Origin: Amphibalanus amphitrite
Lineage: Eukaryota; Arthropoda; Thecostraca; Balanomorpha; Balanidae
Direction of reading: 5' to 3'
Assembly: GCF_019059575.1 (NCBI RefSeq)
Contig: NW_024882039.1
Coordinates: forward strand, 62,001-126,000
Length of the DNA: 64,000 nucleotides
Shown here: one piece after another, positions 19,110-28,149 of the stretch
Layout of the letters: each line of letters opens with the position of its first letter
Numbering within the stretch: position 1 is the stretch's first letter
Notes under the pieces: generated by a model
What the model saw: only the letters and a program-made list of their open reading frames with translations
Told to the model about the DNA's origin: nothing
Database searches by the model: none
Made by a program: the position numbers and the translations under genes

Positions 19110-20306
19110 CACAGTGTTGCAAATGGGGTTCACGAGTGGCCATAAATACGAAAAAGGCCCAAAATTCAAGTTAACTTAATCGAATAAATCGTAATATGGT
19201 CAGTCAGACAAATGTTTGGGGTGTCTGAAAAAGTATGATTTTAATGTTTTTGTCAAAACCGGCCTCGTGTAGGATTGTCAGAAGTCGAGACATTTTCGAT
19301 GTCGTAAAATGACTGTCAGGTACTTGAAATTCAAGTGCCGCTAGCGTGCGTTCAGGTCATACAAACTGCAAAAATTATACATGAAAATGATCCCCGAAAC
19401 CTGCTGCTTCTAATGCCACGTCACAAAGAGCCGTATCTATTTTGGTTTGGCGGTGAGCTAACTATTTGTAATCATGTTGCAACCGCAGTTTTTTACCAAA
19501 AATATTTGCTTTCAATTCACCTACAGCACTTCACACAGTGTGTGCCCGTTAGTGCAACATATCATAGCATTCCCTAATCATTTCTGAGTCGCATCGTGAA
19601 AGAATTAAGGCGCTAGCACAGGGCTGACCGGCGCTACAGAAGTTTTCGTCCGGCACGGTCGGGTGCCGCGGCGCAGCGGGCGGCCCGGGCGGCCGCGCCG
19701 CCGCGCCGCCCGGACGCCGCGCGGCGGCACCCACCCGACCACTGCGCGCCCGCTGAGGCACCCGACAGCCCGGACAAAAACCTCTGTAGCGCCGGTCAGC
19801 CCTGTGCTAGCGCCTTAATTCTTTCACGATGCGACTCAGAAATGATTAGGGAAGGCTATGGTATGGTGAACTAACGGGCACACACTGTGTTAAGTGCTGT
19901 AGGTGAAACGAAAGCATTTTTTTCTTAGTAAAAAACTGCGATTGCAACATGATTATAAATAGTCAGATTACCGCCAAACCGAATGAGATACGGCTTTTTG
20001 TAACCCGGCACTAGAAGCAGAAGGCTTTAGGGATCATTCTCATGCATAATGTTTTCAATTTGTACGAAATGAACGCAAACCAGCGGCGTTTGAACTTGCG
20101 AGTGTCTGACCGTCATTTTACGACCTAGAAAATGTCACGACTTCTGACGATTATACACGTGGCCGGTTTTGACAAAAACATGAAAACCATGTGATTTCAG
20201 ATGCCCCAAACATTTGTCTACTCGGCCATATCGCATTTAACTCGATTTGGTAAACTTGACTTTTGGGTATTTATGGCCACTCGTGAACCCCATTTGCATC
20301 ACTGTG
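19110..20306. mobile_element. Giant foldback element with CACAGTG termini and 5-bp target duplication
   Basis: The two halves are inverted copies of about 590 bases each. The left end is CACAGTGTTGCAAATGGGG and the right end reads CACAGTGATGCAAATGGGG in inverse. The flanks are CAACC at 19105-19109 and 20307-20311. The other units have a single CAACC at this point (38673-38677, 50875-50879), so the insertion duplicated 5 bp. The axis near 19708 lies in a GC-rich core (19656-19760). No protein is encoded. Five-base duplications with CAC(A/T)-starting ends fit the Transib/RAG-like superfamily, but other 5-bp superfamilies cannot be excluded. Confidence 0.85.
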
Positions 20307-20546
20307 CAACCTCAGATCCTGTGGAGGGCGTCTCGCGCCGCCCCCATCGCACTTGAGTTTGTCTTCGTCTTCGGGCCACAGAATGCTTCGCCGGCGCGGG
20401 CTGGCGACCCACGCCGGCTAGCGGTTACCTCCAGCTCTTGGCCGTCCGCAGGGCTGCGGGTCGTTGCCTGGGCTGCGCCACGAGGAGGCGGCTGGTGGGG
20501 ACTTGGGACGGCGGTTGGCCGCCCCTTTGCAGCCCGTTGGCCGCCC

Positions 20547-21006
20547 CTAAGCAGCCAGATTTGTTTGCCGGTTTTCCATCTTGCAGGTTTGGCACCTGCC
20601 GTCCGCTCCTTGCTTAGCGCCCTGGATCTGTAGGGCGACCAGTTTCTGCTTCGTCCGGTACCTCCGGGTATTCGGCCCGTCATGGTCCTCGTCTTCCTGC
20701 TCGGACAGGTGCGACCCTGACTGCCAGTTGAATGGAACACCTAGAGGATCATATTGGTGTTCTCTACGACCAGTCTTGACCTTCCAGGCTGGCAGTCTGT
20801 AAAGCACCCTTCAGCACCCGGTTAAACCTCTCCACGGCACCCGCTTCCCTCGGGTGGTAGGGGGTAACACGTATATGTTTCACCCCGACCCTGCTCAGGT
20901 ACTCGGTGAAATCACGGGACGTAAATGCCGTGCCATTGTGATTGTCCGACACGAGTTCCTCCGGACAGCCTTCCCTGGCCACTACGGTCTCCGTGAAATC
21001 TATCAC
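20547..21006 (-). pseudogene. Ty3-like retrotransposon integrase fragment, unit copy 1
   Basis: The frame contains VSDN (catalytic Asp region), GTAFTSRDFTEYLSRVGVKH, IRVTPYHPREAGAVERFNRV and LKGALQTASLEGQDWS, then YRLPAWKVKTGRREHQYD. This is the second half of a DDE integrase core: D in SDNGTAF and E in GAVERFNR. It resembles Ty3/Gypsy or integrase-derived genes. Only about 80 residues of the core survive, with no protease or RT nearby. Copy 1 has a small insertion in the SDN-GTAF region (SDNHNGTAF). Equivalent fragments are at 38900-39312 and 51122-51521. Confidence 0.65.
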
Positions 21007-21187
21007 TGCACGTGACGAGGGCTGTGAACAAGAGCCGCATTTTGGAGAATTTTGCTACTCAGCGGCCTGGAGGTCGTCGGCCGGCGCCGGAGGCGGTATA
21101 CTGTTCGCCGTGGCGGCGCTCAGCGACGAGCGCAGGCCGCCGGAGGATCTCGACTCGGACCTGGCGCTGGGCGCGCGCCGCTTCCGC

Positions 21188-21300
21188 TCGTATATATTGT
21201 ATTATCAGCTTTAGTATGTAGTATGTATTATCAGCATTTTTATTATATAGTATGTATTATTATTATATAGTATGTATTATCAGCTTTTTTCCAAAGTTTC
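21188..21300. repeat. AT-rich tandem repeat 3' of the R2-like RT, copy 1
   Basis: Words TATAGTATGTATTATCAGC repeated with TTATTA spacers. It lies directly downstream of the R2-like frame on the minus strand, consistent with a LINE 3' tail. Confidence 0.6.
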
Positions 21301-21342
21301 GGAGTTGTGGCGCCCTCGACACCACCTCGAGAAGTTGCGTGA

Positions 21343-22000
21343 TTGCAAGTAAGCATCACAACAAATTCTAGAACCTTGGCAAACAAGTTGAGTCACGTCA
21401 CGATAGGACGTAGGACGTGCTCTCTCGGGAGGGTCATCCTCTGGTGTGGCTTGAGGGGAGCCGTCTTTAGTTCTTCGAGATGTTGGTCGATCTTCAGGCC
21501 TGCGTCCCGGACTATGCCACTGCTCGAGTAGGATATCCCGAGGCACTGAATTTTGCCATCCGAGCCGAGGTTAGGCAGGGGCTGACCCTGTACCTCGATC
21601 CGGGCCCTTGAGCCGATGTAGCAGATCTTATTCTTGCCGTCGATCTTGGCGATTGATGTTCAGCACTTGACGGTGTTGATGGTGAGCCCCGACTTCCTCA
21701 GTGTGTCGGTTAACTCCGTGATCCGTTTTCCAAAATCACCGGAGTCCTCGCCAGGATTACCAGATCGTCTGCGAACGCCATGGCTGGCGGCAGGTCTGAT
21801 GAGGCGGCGGCTTCGATGGTAGGGGAAGTTGCCTCGCCTGACGGACACCTCTGGTGGTACGGATATGGTAGCCACGCCGCAGCTCCGTGTTTGCCCCTGT
21901 ATAGATGTTCTCGAGGTCTACGGCTTGCGGCGGCACTAACAGAATAAACAGAGCGGTAGAGGAAAAGAGAGACGAGAAAAAGCTAGGCGCTGGTAGCGAT
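21343..22000 (-). pseudogene. R2-like LINE reverse transcriptase fragment, unit copy 1
   Basis: Reading leftwards: VDLENIYTGANTELRRGYHI and RTTRGVRQ (RT motif region), MAFADDLVILA (catalytic, about 21755-21785; clearer in copy 2), TDTLRKSGLTINTVKCW, then CYIGSRARIEVQGQPLPNLG, CLGISYSSSGIVRDAGLKID and RTAPLKPHQRM. The order ADD, GL.IN..KC, QPLP.L, LGI, APLKP.QR is characteristic of R2/NeSL-clade LINEs. About 25 residues around the GDPL segment are missing, and three frame changes separate the parts. No endonuclease or zinc-finger N-terminus is present, and no 28S rDNA flanks it. Confidence 0.6.
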
Positions 22001-22039
22001 TTGTTAACCACAAGTAAATTTGAGTAAATTGCTTACTGC

Positions 22040-22250
22040 CTACCGATATACAATCTGTCGTCCGTGACTGGAGGTGTCAAACGTCTTCTCGTCAGTGAAC
22101 ATGACGGTTCTCCAGTACTCGCCATCGGAATGCTGGCGAATGGCTGCTTGGGCAAACGCCAGCCGACCCTCGATGTTTCTGGGCGACAAGAGGTTTCGCT
22201 CCTCAGCCGCAGGACCTCGGAGGCCGACTGCTCGCAAGCGGCTGAAAATG
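22040..22250 (-). pseudogene. Tc1-like transposase exon-like fragment, unit copy 1
   Basis: RLRAVGLRGPAAEERNLLS, PRNIEGRLAFAQAAIRQHSD, GEYWRTVMFTDEKTFDTSSH and GRQIVYR match the middle of Tc1-family transposases, with the first catalytic Asp in FTDEKTF. Upstream the similarity stops at TTTTCAG|CCGC (near 22250), which has the form of a splice acceptor. Downstream it stops at GGTAGGC. The fragment may be an exonised transposon piece. Copies: 40392-40600 and 52624-52798. Confidence 0.6.
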
Positions 22251-22754
22251 TCATTGAATTGTCGTGATGATGGCAAGGCAACAATAACATGCGTCACAAC
22301 AAGGGACAGAAATAATGAAAAAATCCACCAGACAAAGGCATCTCGAGTAATTAGGTAATCAGCTATTGTGTTACATAATCCGAGAAATGCATGCAATACC
22401 TCCGTGTCAAAGCACTGGAGTGAAGGCAAGCAAAAACATTACTGTTAACGAGAATCGTACTGTTCATCCTTTCGATACGTTATCTGGCCCGAATGACTAG
22501 AAATGTTCGTGCGTGTTCGTGATCGTTCGTCGCCCAGAGAACCATAAATTTTTTGTTAAAATAGGTATAAGTCTATTTTTGATTATCAAGTAACAGTTTA
22601 ATCGATACACTCACGTCTGTCACACGTCATCAGGTGCGTCAGCCACGTCGTACACCGGCGCGGCCTCGCACCGGTGGAATCGATTCGAAGACTGTCCGGC
22701 CCCCGTCCCGTCTCAGCCCTAGTGGTATATATGTTACAGGCAATGTATGGAATT

Positions 22755-22825
22755 AGGCATTCTATAGAATGCCTGGCCGACCATGCATTCTATAGAATCC
22801 CTAGGCATTCTATAGAATGCCTAAG
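22755..22825. repeat. Triple perfect palindrome AGGCATTCTATAGAATGCCT, copy 1
   Basis: Three tandem occurrences of a 20-bp palindrome (the middle one mutated at one arm) lie near 22756-22822, with 10-14-base spacers. Copy 2 has the same cluster at 41112-41178. Function unknown. Confidence 0.75.
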
Positions 22826-23104
22826 CATTATTTCTCGCAAAATAATGCTCCCGAGGCATGTAGTTAAAGTGTGTATTGCGAATCCTTCTACAAGTTATAT
22901 TGTAGCTTTCGACCAAAACGTTAGCTGGGAAAACAGGGGCAAGCTCCTGCACTGCTTCCTGTTCTGTTGGTGTAATATCTCTATATTATCCATTCACAGC
23001 ATGTTTACTATTGCTTCAACTGTCACTGCCAAACACGTCACGCAACAGCTAAATCACGGTTCAAGTCACGGGCATGTATATTTTTCACGTGTTTGTATCA
23101 TTTT

Positions 23105-23410
23105 TTAGGAATTGTTACAATGGCTTCCTCGGTGGCACCGACTGATACACTTCCTTTTCGCTTTCCGGCACTTACAGCGGCCCGCACATCTCCTCACACA
23201 CGAGCACTTGAACATGCCCTGCCCGCTGCCGCCGGAGGACAGGCTGAACCGCGATCACTGCGGGAGGTGGCCCACCTCCCGCAGTGATCGCGATTCAACC
23301 GTCGGCACGTCGCTGACGTTCATGAACGTCCCCCTGCATTCCGCCAGCATAGAACGGCAGAACCTTAGCTGGCCGTGCTTGGTTCGGATGGCGTACCCCT
23401 CGTCAGTGTT
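23105..23410 (-). pseudogene. Integrase-derived gene (KRBA2/SCAND3-like), last exon, unit copy 1
   Basis: After an acceptor TTTGTTGCAG the exon reads NTDEGYAIRTKHGQLRF, ECRGTFMNVSDVP and SLRE, and ends with a cysteine-rich tail KCSCVRRCAGRCKCRKAKRK then CISRCHRGSHCNNS and a stop at 23105-23107. This is the typical end of KRBA2/SCAND3-type proteins derived from a retroelement integrase: an SH3-like fold followed by a C.C...C...C.C....C...CH cluster. In this copy a 43-base palindrome (23252-23294) adds an in-frame stop after GHLPQ, so the cysteine cluster is cut off. The unit-2 copy lacks this defect. Phase-0 continuity with the exon at 23685-24240 is clear. Confidence 0.65.
23252..23294. repeat. 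43-bp near-perfect palindrome disrupting the exon
   Basis: Arms CGCGATCACTGCGGGAGGTGG and its inverse are separated by one base. The unit-2 exon (41590-41620) has only the right arm. The left arm therefore arose in copy 1 as an inverted templated duplication. Confidence 0.85.
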
Positions 23411-23684
23411 CTGCAACAAAGGATGAATGCGGTCAGTTCAGTCTCATTACTCACCCTGTCGCAAATGCACCTATTAATTACACATATCTTATTTCCAGAT
23501 GTGATTGAGCTAGAAAAGTAAAACGAGTACAGGTAAAATGTGCCGTTAAATTATTCGTCGTGTTTTTCACATGTCAGTTTTTGCGCTACTCTGTACACTT
23601 ATTTTGCGTAGTAGTAATATAAAATAAAATAACAGGCATTGTTTACCCGAAACAATGAAACACATTGCCGTCAATTCAGCTTAC
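23411..23684 (-). other. Intron of the integrase-derived gene
   Basis: The donor CAG|GTAAGC at 23684-23679 and acceptor TTGCAG at 23416-23411 (read on the minus strand) give a 274-base GT-AG intron. It joins VVMQ to NTDEGYAIRTKHG in phase 0. The protein sequence across the junction matches the family, which supports the splice. Confidence 0.65.
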
Positions 23685-24240
23685 CTGCATCACTACGCCC
23701 AGGAGGTTTCGTTGTTGATTGCGGGCTCGATCGACGTCAGGTATGCCCACTCTAACGTTGGTACCCACTTGTAAGATGTCCTCGGCACTCCTGGCTCTTG
23801 CCAGCATGCGCTGTGCCCGCCGCTGCTGGTTTGGTGCGGGCCGAGCGCCGCTCGCGTTCCGCCTTCGCGGTCCTGGTGCAGAGTGCGTATCTGGCGCCAT
23901 CTGGTCCGGGGGACGAGCAGGGCGGCTGGGCGTGAACGGCTTCCCCGCACACTGCACAGTGACCATCGTCACCGTCCAGGTCATGGGTGCAAACTATGCA
24001 CTCTTCCCGGCTTGGCCCGGCCACAGCAGACCCTTCGTCCGGCGAGTGGGACGGCTGGCCAGACCTAGCCGAGCGACTGTGCGTGTTGACCGGCTGCACG
24101 AGCCCTCCTGGGCGGTCGTCCGTGTCGATCCCGAGCGCCTCCGCTGCAGCTGCTCCTCCGTCTCGAGAACCCGGCGCACAGAGGGTGGCAGCCGGGTGTC
24201 CCGCAGACCTAGATCATGCGGTTTTTCCTGAACCTGATCC
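23685..24240 (-). pseudogene. Integrase-derived gene (KRBA2/SCAND3-like), penultimate exon
   Basis: Reading leftwards: HDLGLRDTRLPPSVRRVLET (about 24165-24225), ECIVCTHDLDGDDGHCAVCG and EAVHA (zinc-binding Cys/His, about 23960-24010), then in a shifted frame RMLARARSAEDILQVGTN and VRVGIPDVDRARNQQRNLLG before the donor. The V.IPDVDR.R.....LGVV words are a hallmark of the integrase C-terminal region in KRBA2/SCAND3-like genes. At least one frameshift falls between the zinc part and the IPDVDR part. The integrase core is missing because LINE sequence begins at about 24240. Confidence 0.6.
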
Positions 24241-24826
24241 AAGCTTCTTTTTTGTGTATTTGCTCTATTAAACGTTTGTTGCTAGACAAGCTTGGGCACA
24301 TAGGCATCGGGGGAGACCTTCTAAGGTGGCTCAATTTCTATGTGACAGATCGATGCAAGTGGTCGTCAAAGATGCGTACAGCGCACCAAGATACGTCAAA
24401 AGTGGTGTACCCCAAGGGTCAGTCCTCGGCCCAGTTCTTTTTCTAATATATATTAACCACATCGCGACAAACCTTAAATGTCACTACAAGATATTCGCAG
24501 ACGATCTCAAAATATACACATGCATTGATAGTTCGAACATCGGCCGTGACACTGCAAGTCTGCAATCTGATATCAACCTTCTCCACGCAACCGCCAAGTC
24601 ATGGGGATTACACATGAATTCAAAGAAGTGTGTCACTCAGCGATGCCATTCCTTGGGATTTGTCCCAAGATCTTGGGATTTGAACATTAACATTGGGATC
24701 TTGTGATTTGCGCTGCATATCTTGGGATCTGGCAGAAGCTGATTTCACTTTGTCTTCTCATGCTGTCGAATGCTTTTTCCTTGGTCGATAATAGATTTAG
24801 GATGGATTTGCCTCACGGACGGTTAA

Positions 24827-25326
24827 AGGAAAAGTGCCACCTTCGTGAAATATGAAGATATCGTTGCTTTTCATTTTGACATTATTTCATGTTCTTTTTA
24901 AATCTGGTGCCAGAAGTGCATAATTCGCAAAAAAGTATGTCAAACTATTTAACATATTGGTACTATGTTTGTACTCTCTACCGCACCTTCTGTATGATGT
25001 CATAGCGATGACATCACACTCAAGCCAATCAGCCTTCAGAAGACAGTCTCATCGGCTTGTGTCAGATTAGCTGATTGGTTAAAGCTGAGCTGATTGGAGC
25101 TGATTGGCTAAAAACCAAAGCCTCGCCGCGGGTGGCTGTATTACAGGATAAGAACGCATTCCTGGGATAAGGACGCATTCCTGGCATATTTTCTTTTAAA
25201 ATTGCCGATACCTACAAATGGAGGCCGAAATCGGCCGTAAGGTGGGACACTTTCGGGGTTTTCGGACACGGGCTACAAGATGGCCATCTCAGTTTCAAAC
25301 CCCATGTTAAAGGTGACCCTTTTCCT
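24827..25326. mobile_element. TTAA MITE, divergent member
   Basis: TTAA (24823-24826) and TTAA (25327-25330) flank a 500-base element with ends AGGAAAAGTGCCACCTT and AAAGGTGACCCTTTTCCT. The right subterminal word, read inversely, TTTAACATGGGGTTTGA, is shared with the MITEs at 5466-11599 and 57785-58280, so it is an older member of the same family. Confidence 0.75.
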
Positions 25327-25485
25327 TTAATAGCATTCAAACATATTGAAGTAACGGACGAAGCTTGCGATGTTTCTTGCAGGCATTATCTTCCCGAGGT
25401 CGCAGGATTATTTTTGTACCATTACTTGTTATGGGTATAGTAGCAGCTTTCAGTCGGTGTTCGCAACTGGCGCTCATTTGTTTAA

Positions 25486-26390
25486 CCCTCGCCCGCACAT
25501 GGGGGGGGGGGTGGTTGCCACCCCCCAGGCAGTCTTTCTGCTCTGCACTAAACATTTTTAGAGCTAGAAGGCTGATTTTTCGTATAGCTGCTCGTCTATC
25601 CTTTCTTGATGTCCACTGAAAATTTCAAGTTTCTGTGATTTTTGGTTTCGGAGATATGACCTTGTTTTTCAGGTCATGTCATGACCCAAATGGCCAATTC
25701 TCAACATCTTGCGTTTGCCATGGGCCTTGTGAGCTTTTGACACCCTGATTTCGGCCTTTTTTGCCAGTCTTACCTCCCACCTCTCATGGAACATGTTGTT
25801 CGACGATGTACAGGGGTCAAGGTCAGGGTCAAGGTCAACCTAGGTCATCTAAGATAATTGCGTTTTAGGCAAGCTGAATTTACTTTTTGTGAAGTTTTTT
25901 GACTGCATTTTTGTTAAAAGCTTCTCAGATCATGATTTCATGTGATATGGACCCAAAAACAATCGGTGCACACATCAGTATACACACAGACACACACAGA
26001 CATACAAACACATATAATTGACCTTGACCTAATTTGACCTGAAATGACCTCAGCAGCAAAATTCTGGTCGGATAGTGTGACAAAGAGGTTCTAGCTGGCT
26101 TGGCACCAGAAAACAGCATCGTCATCGGTATTTGATAAGCAGCGCACTTGATATCCAACGGTGACCCAAAACAGCAACATTTTTTAGTTTGACCTGACTT
26201 GGAAGGTCAATGACTGACCTGAGAAGGTAAAACTGGGTATCATTGGATTCGTCTCTTACCAAAAATTTTTTTTGGTCTTTTCTGCTAAGCTCTATCTCTA
26301 ACAGGAACGAAATGGCGCGGGGGGGGTGGCAACCCCCCCCCCCCCCATGCGCGTTCTAGGATGGGAAAATGGCATGTGCGGGAGAAGGTT
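25486..26390. mobile_element. G-tract TTAA element (piggyBac-like ends)
   Basis: The left end TTAA-CCCTCGCCCGCACATG is followed by a G run and TGGTTGCCACCCCCC. The right end shows the mirror G/C tract (26319-26347) and CATGTGCGGGAGAAGG before TTAA (26391-26394), with a second degenerate copy of the terminal word between them. AGGTCA/TGACCT words cluster at 25805-25850, 26016-26055 and 26190-26220. About 905 bases, no coding potential. Confidence 0.65.
25800..26225. promoter_or_regulatory. AGGTCA half-site array
   Basis: GTCAAGGTCAGGGTCAAGGT with CAACCTAGGTCA at 25810-25850, four TGACCT words in about 40 bases at 26019-26056, and three more at 26190-26218. Same motif class as in the related elements. 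Role inferred only. Confidence 0.4.
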
Positions 26391-26940
26391 TTAATTTTCA
26401 ACTACCGATCAACGGGGATGGGTGGTTTGGCGGCATGATGTTGGATGGCTATGAAAAGCTTTTACAAACATTATGCCTAAAAAATATTTCAGAAAGCGGC
26501 TCCCGAACAAAGCGTTTCAATTCACGGTTTTGCTCTATGGAGGCTTATCCGTTGACCGCGAACCAAAATAAGGGCAATTTGTCTTTGACCTCGGAAAAGT
26601 GTCTGGTCACCTGACCTCTGGGCTCTGCTGGACCAAAAATAATCAAAGCGTAACGTACCGATCAACTGTAGGAGTCCGATCGACCCCCTCCCCCTCCCCT
26701 CCCCGCGGCCTCTAGGTACATTAGCTGCTGTAAAGACGCCAATAAGGACAAGGGTGGACCTGAAGAAGAGAAAGTTGAATACTTAACACACTAATATGTC
26801 CAAAATAAGCTATGGATTTACTTGGGGTACTCCTAAGGATATGCGATGGGTAGTCTTGGGATTCGAGACGAGAATCTTGGGAAATTCTGGTCGAGATCTT
26901 GGGATGGAGCAAAAATGTGGATGGCATCACTGGTGTCACT

Positions 26941-27624
26941 CTTCGTTTCAAGAGACGCTCACACATCTTGGATAGACCCAGCTATACCCTCGATGGACGT
27001 CAACTTCCCGATTCAGTCGCCCAGGTTGATCTTGGAATACTCGTTGACGACCAACTGAAGTTCCATGAACACAGCAGAACAGTGACAAGGAAAGCCGGCG
27101 GCGTAGCCCACAACCTCCTGAAAGGCACAGTATGTAGAGAACCTGAATTTATGATACACATACTTAAAACGCACATCAGGCCTATTCTGGAATATGCGTC
27201 GCCTGTCTGGAACACTGGATATGTCCAGGACAGGAAAAGGCTGGAATCAGTGCAAAGGCTATGGACCCGCCAGATAAAGGGACTTGAAGGCAAAGAGTAT
27301 GAGGACAGGCTACGAACGCTCGACCTTTACTCCATAAAGGGACGACTACTGAGGGCTGACCTGATCAAATGCTGGAAAATCTTCAACGGAAACTGTCCAA
27401 TACAACCTGCAGATCTATGGGATATCTCCCGTGACACTCGTACAAGAGGTCATCCGTTCAAAATCCGCAGTCAAGTTGACGCCAGAGCCCGCTTCTTCTC
27501 CCAGCGTGTCGTCCAAGACTGGAACTCCCTGCCGACCTGGGTGGTCACATCCAAGACACTGAAGGAGTTCAAGTCTGCCTTGGAAACCTGTCTCGGAAGT
27601 CGACTATTTGATTATCTCCAGTAG
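26941..27624 (+). pseudogene. LINE RT C-terminal part (after the hAT interruption)
   Basis: The frame reads LRFKRRSHILDRPSYTLDG, DLGILVDDQLKFHEHSRTV, LLKGTVCREPEFMIHILKTH, IRPILEYASPVWNTGYVQDR, RLWTRQIKGLEGKEYEDRL, LKTCWKIF-like LRADLIKCWKIFNGN, and FFSQRVVQDWNSLPTWVV, with a stop near 27622. This is the thumb and C-terminal domain of CR1-type LINE proteins, and it is closely related to the C-terminus of the complete element at 6426-9326. It continues the frame that stops at 24637. Confidence 0.8.
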
Positions 27625-28057
27625 CTGAAAAAGAAACACACCCAATCAATCCTGCCTGTCCCTGGTAGGCGCCCCCTCTTATCAAGCAAGAGTGGGGTTA
27701 TACGCGCCAGGGACTCCCATCCCCGCCCTTGTTCCTAATTCCCTCCCCAAATCCTCACTATCTTGTCTATCCATTCTGATTCATCTCATTCTCCATATGT
27801 TACTCACTTCATCGCACATCTTAGTCAACACTTCTTTTGTTGTTGCAAATTGCACAAAGACTACCTCCACCAGCAACAACTACACCCTAGCAGACGTACC
27901 ATTCCAACCCTTAACAATTGCACAGTCCAGTTCTGAATGTCCTGCTTATCTATTGTCCGGGTTGGCACGTCTCTCTTCGACACGGTTTCCTGTCTAATAA
28001 CCCTACCACCATCTGGGCAATGAGCAAGGAAACCTAACAGGTGAGTTCAACAGGTGA
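27625..28057 (+). other. LINE 3' UTR
   Basis: Pyrimidine-rich non-coding sequence ends in two tandem AACAGGTGAGTT words (28033-28057). These are comparable to the tandem CCAGGTAAG words at the 3' end of the complete CR1 element. Confidence 0.6.
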
Positions 28058-28149
28058 GTTGGTCCACTTCTTGTGATTACTCTTTGTTTTCTGGGGATGT
28101 AATGGTATTGTCTTATTCATAACACAGTTAAAGTGCTCCATAAAAATAC

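Larger units (their letters stand above)
2290..23330. repeat. Composite segmental unit, copy 1 (about 21 kb, expanded by insertions)
   Basis: The ordered content (LINE ORF1, LINE upstream sequence, CpG-rich block, FAM169-like exon, Myb/SANT-like fragment, Ty3-like integrase, R2-like RT, Tc1-like exon, palindrome cluster, integrase last exon) matches 28666-41668 and 41672-52798 at near-identity over long stretches. Copy 1 is longer because it contains a LINE (2832-4150), the nested TTAA elements (5466-11599), an internal duplication (about 14092-15733 again at 16622-18260) and a 1.2-kb foldback (19110-20306). Confidence 0.9.
24638..26932. mobile_element. hAT-type non-autonomous element inside the LINE
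   Basis: The ends CAGCGATGCCATTCC and GGATGGCATCACTG are inverted repeats. The exact 8-bp duplication GTGTCACT flanks it (24630-24637, 26933-26940). CAG-type ends with 8-bp duplications define the hAT superfamily. Both subterminal regions contain many copies of ATCTTGGGAT in both orientations (24655-24730 and 26850-26905), as expected for transposase-binding repeats. It has no transposase and itself hosts two TTAA elements (24827-25326 and 25486-26390). Confidence 0.85.
24240..28057 (+). mobile_element. 5'-truncated CR1-like LINE, split by a hAT-type element
   Basis: The RT core (SGVPQGSVLGPVLFLIYINH, KIFADDLKIY, WGLHMNSKKCVT) covers 24260-24637. The rest of the same protein resumes at 26941 and ends at the TAG near 27622 (LPTWVVTSKTLKEFKSALE before it). 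The interruption is 24638-26932. Removing one copy of the 8-bp duplication restores KKCVTLRFKRR in frame. A 3' UTR follows and ends at 28030-28057 in tandem AACAGGTGAGTTC words. One frameshift lies in the 5' part near 24330. It is dead by truncation. Confidence 0.85.

Noticed and set aside
18805-19143. Small conserved minus-strand protein in the unit
   Set aside because: The frame is open in all copies, but replacement changes are common, its start differs in each copy, and in copy 1 it reads into the foldback.
21343-22000. Evidence that this is ribosomal DNA because of the R2-like RT
   Set aside because: R2 elements normally target 28S genes, but no rRNA-like sequence flanks any of the three copies.
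22674-23108. 144-residue plus-strand frame, also open at 41030-41464
   Set aside because: No recognisable domain. It spans the palindrome cluster and the end of an antisense exon, and it is conserved only because the unit is duplicated.
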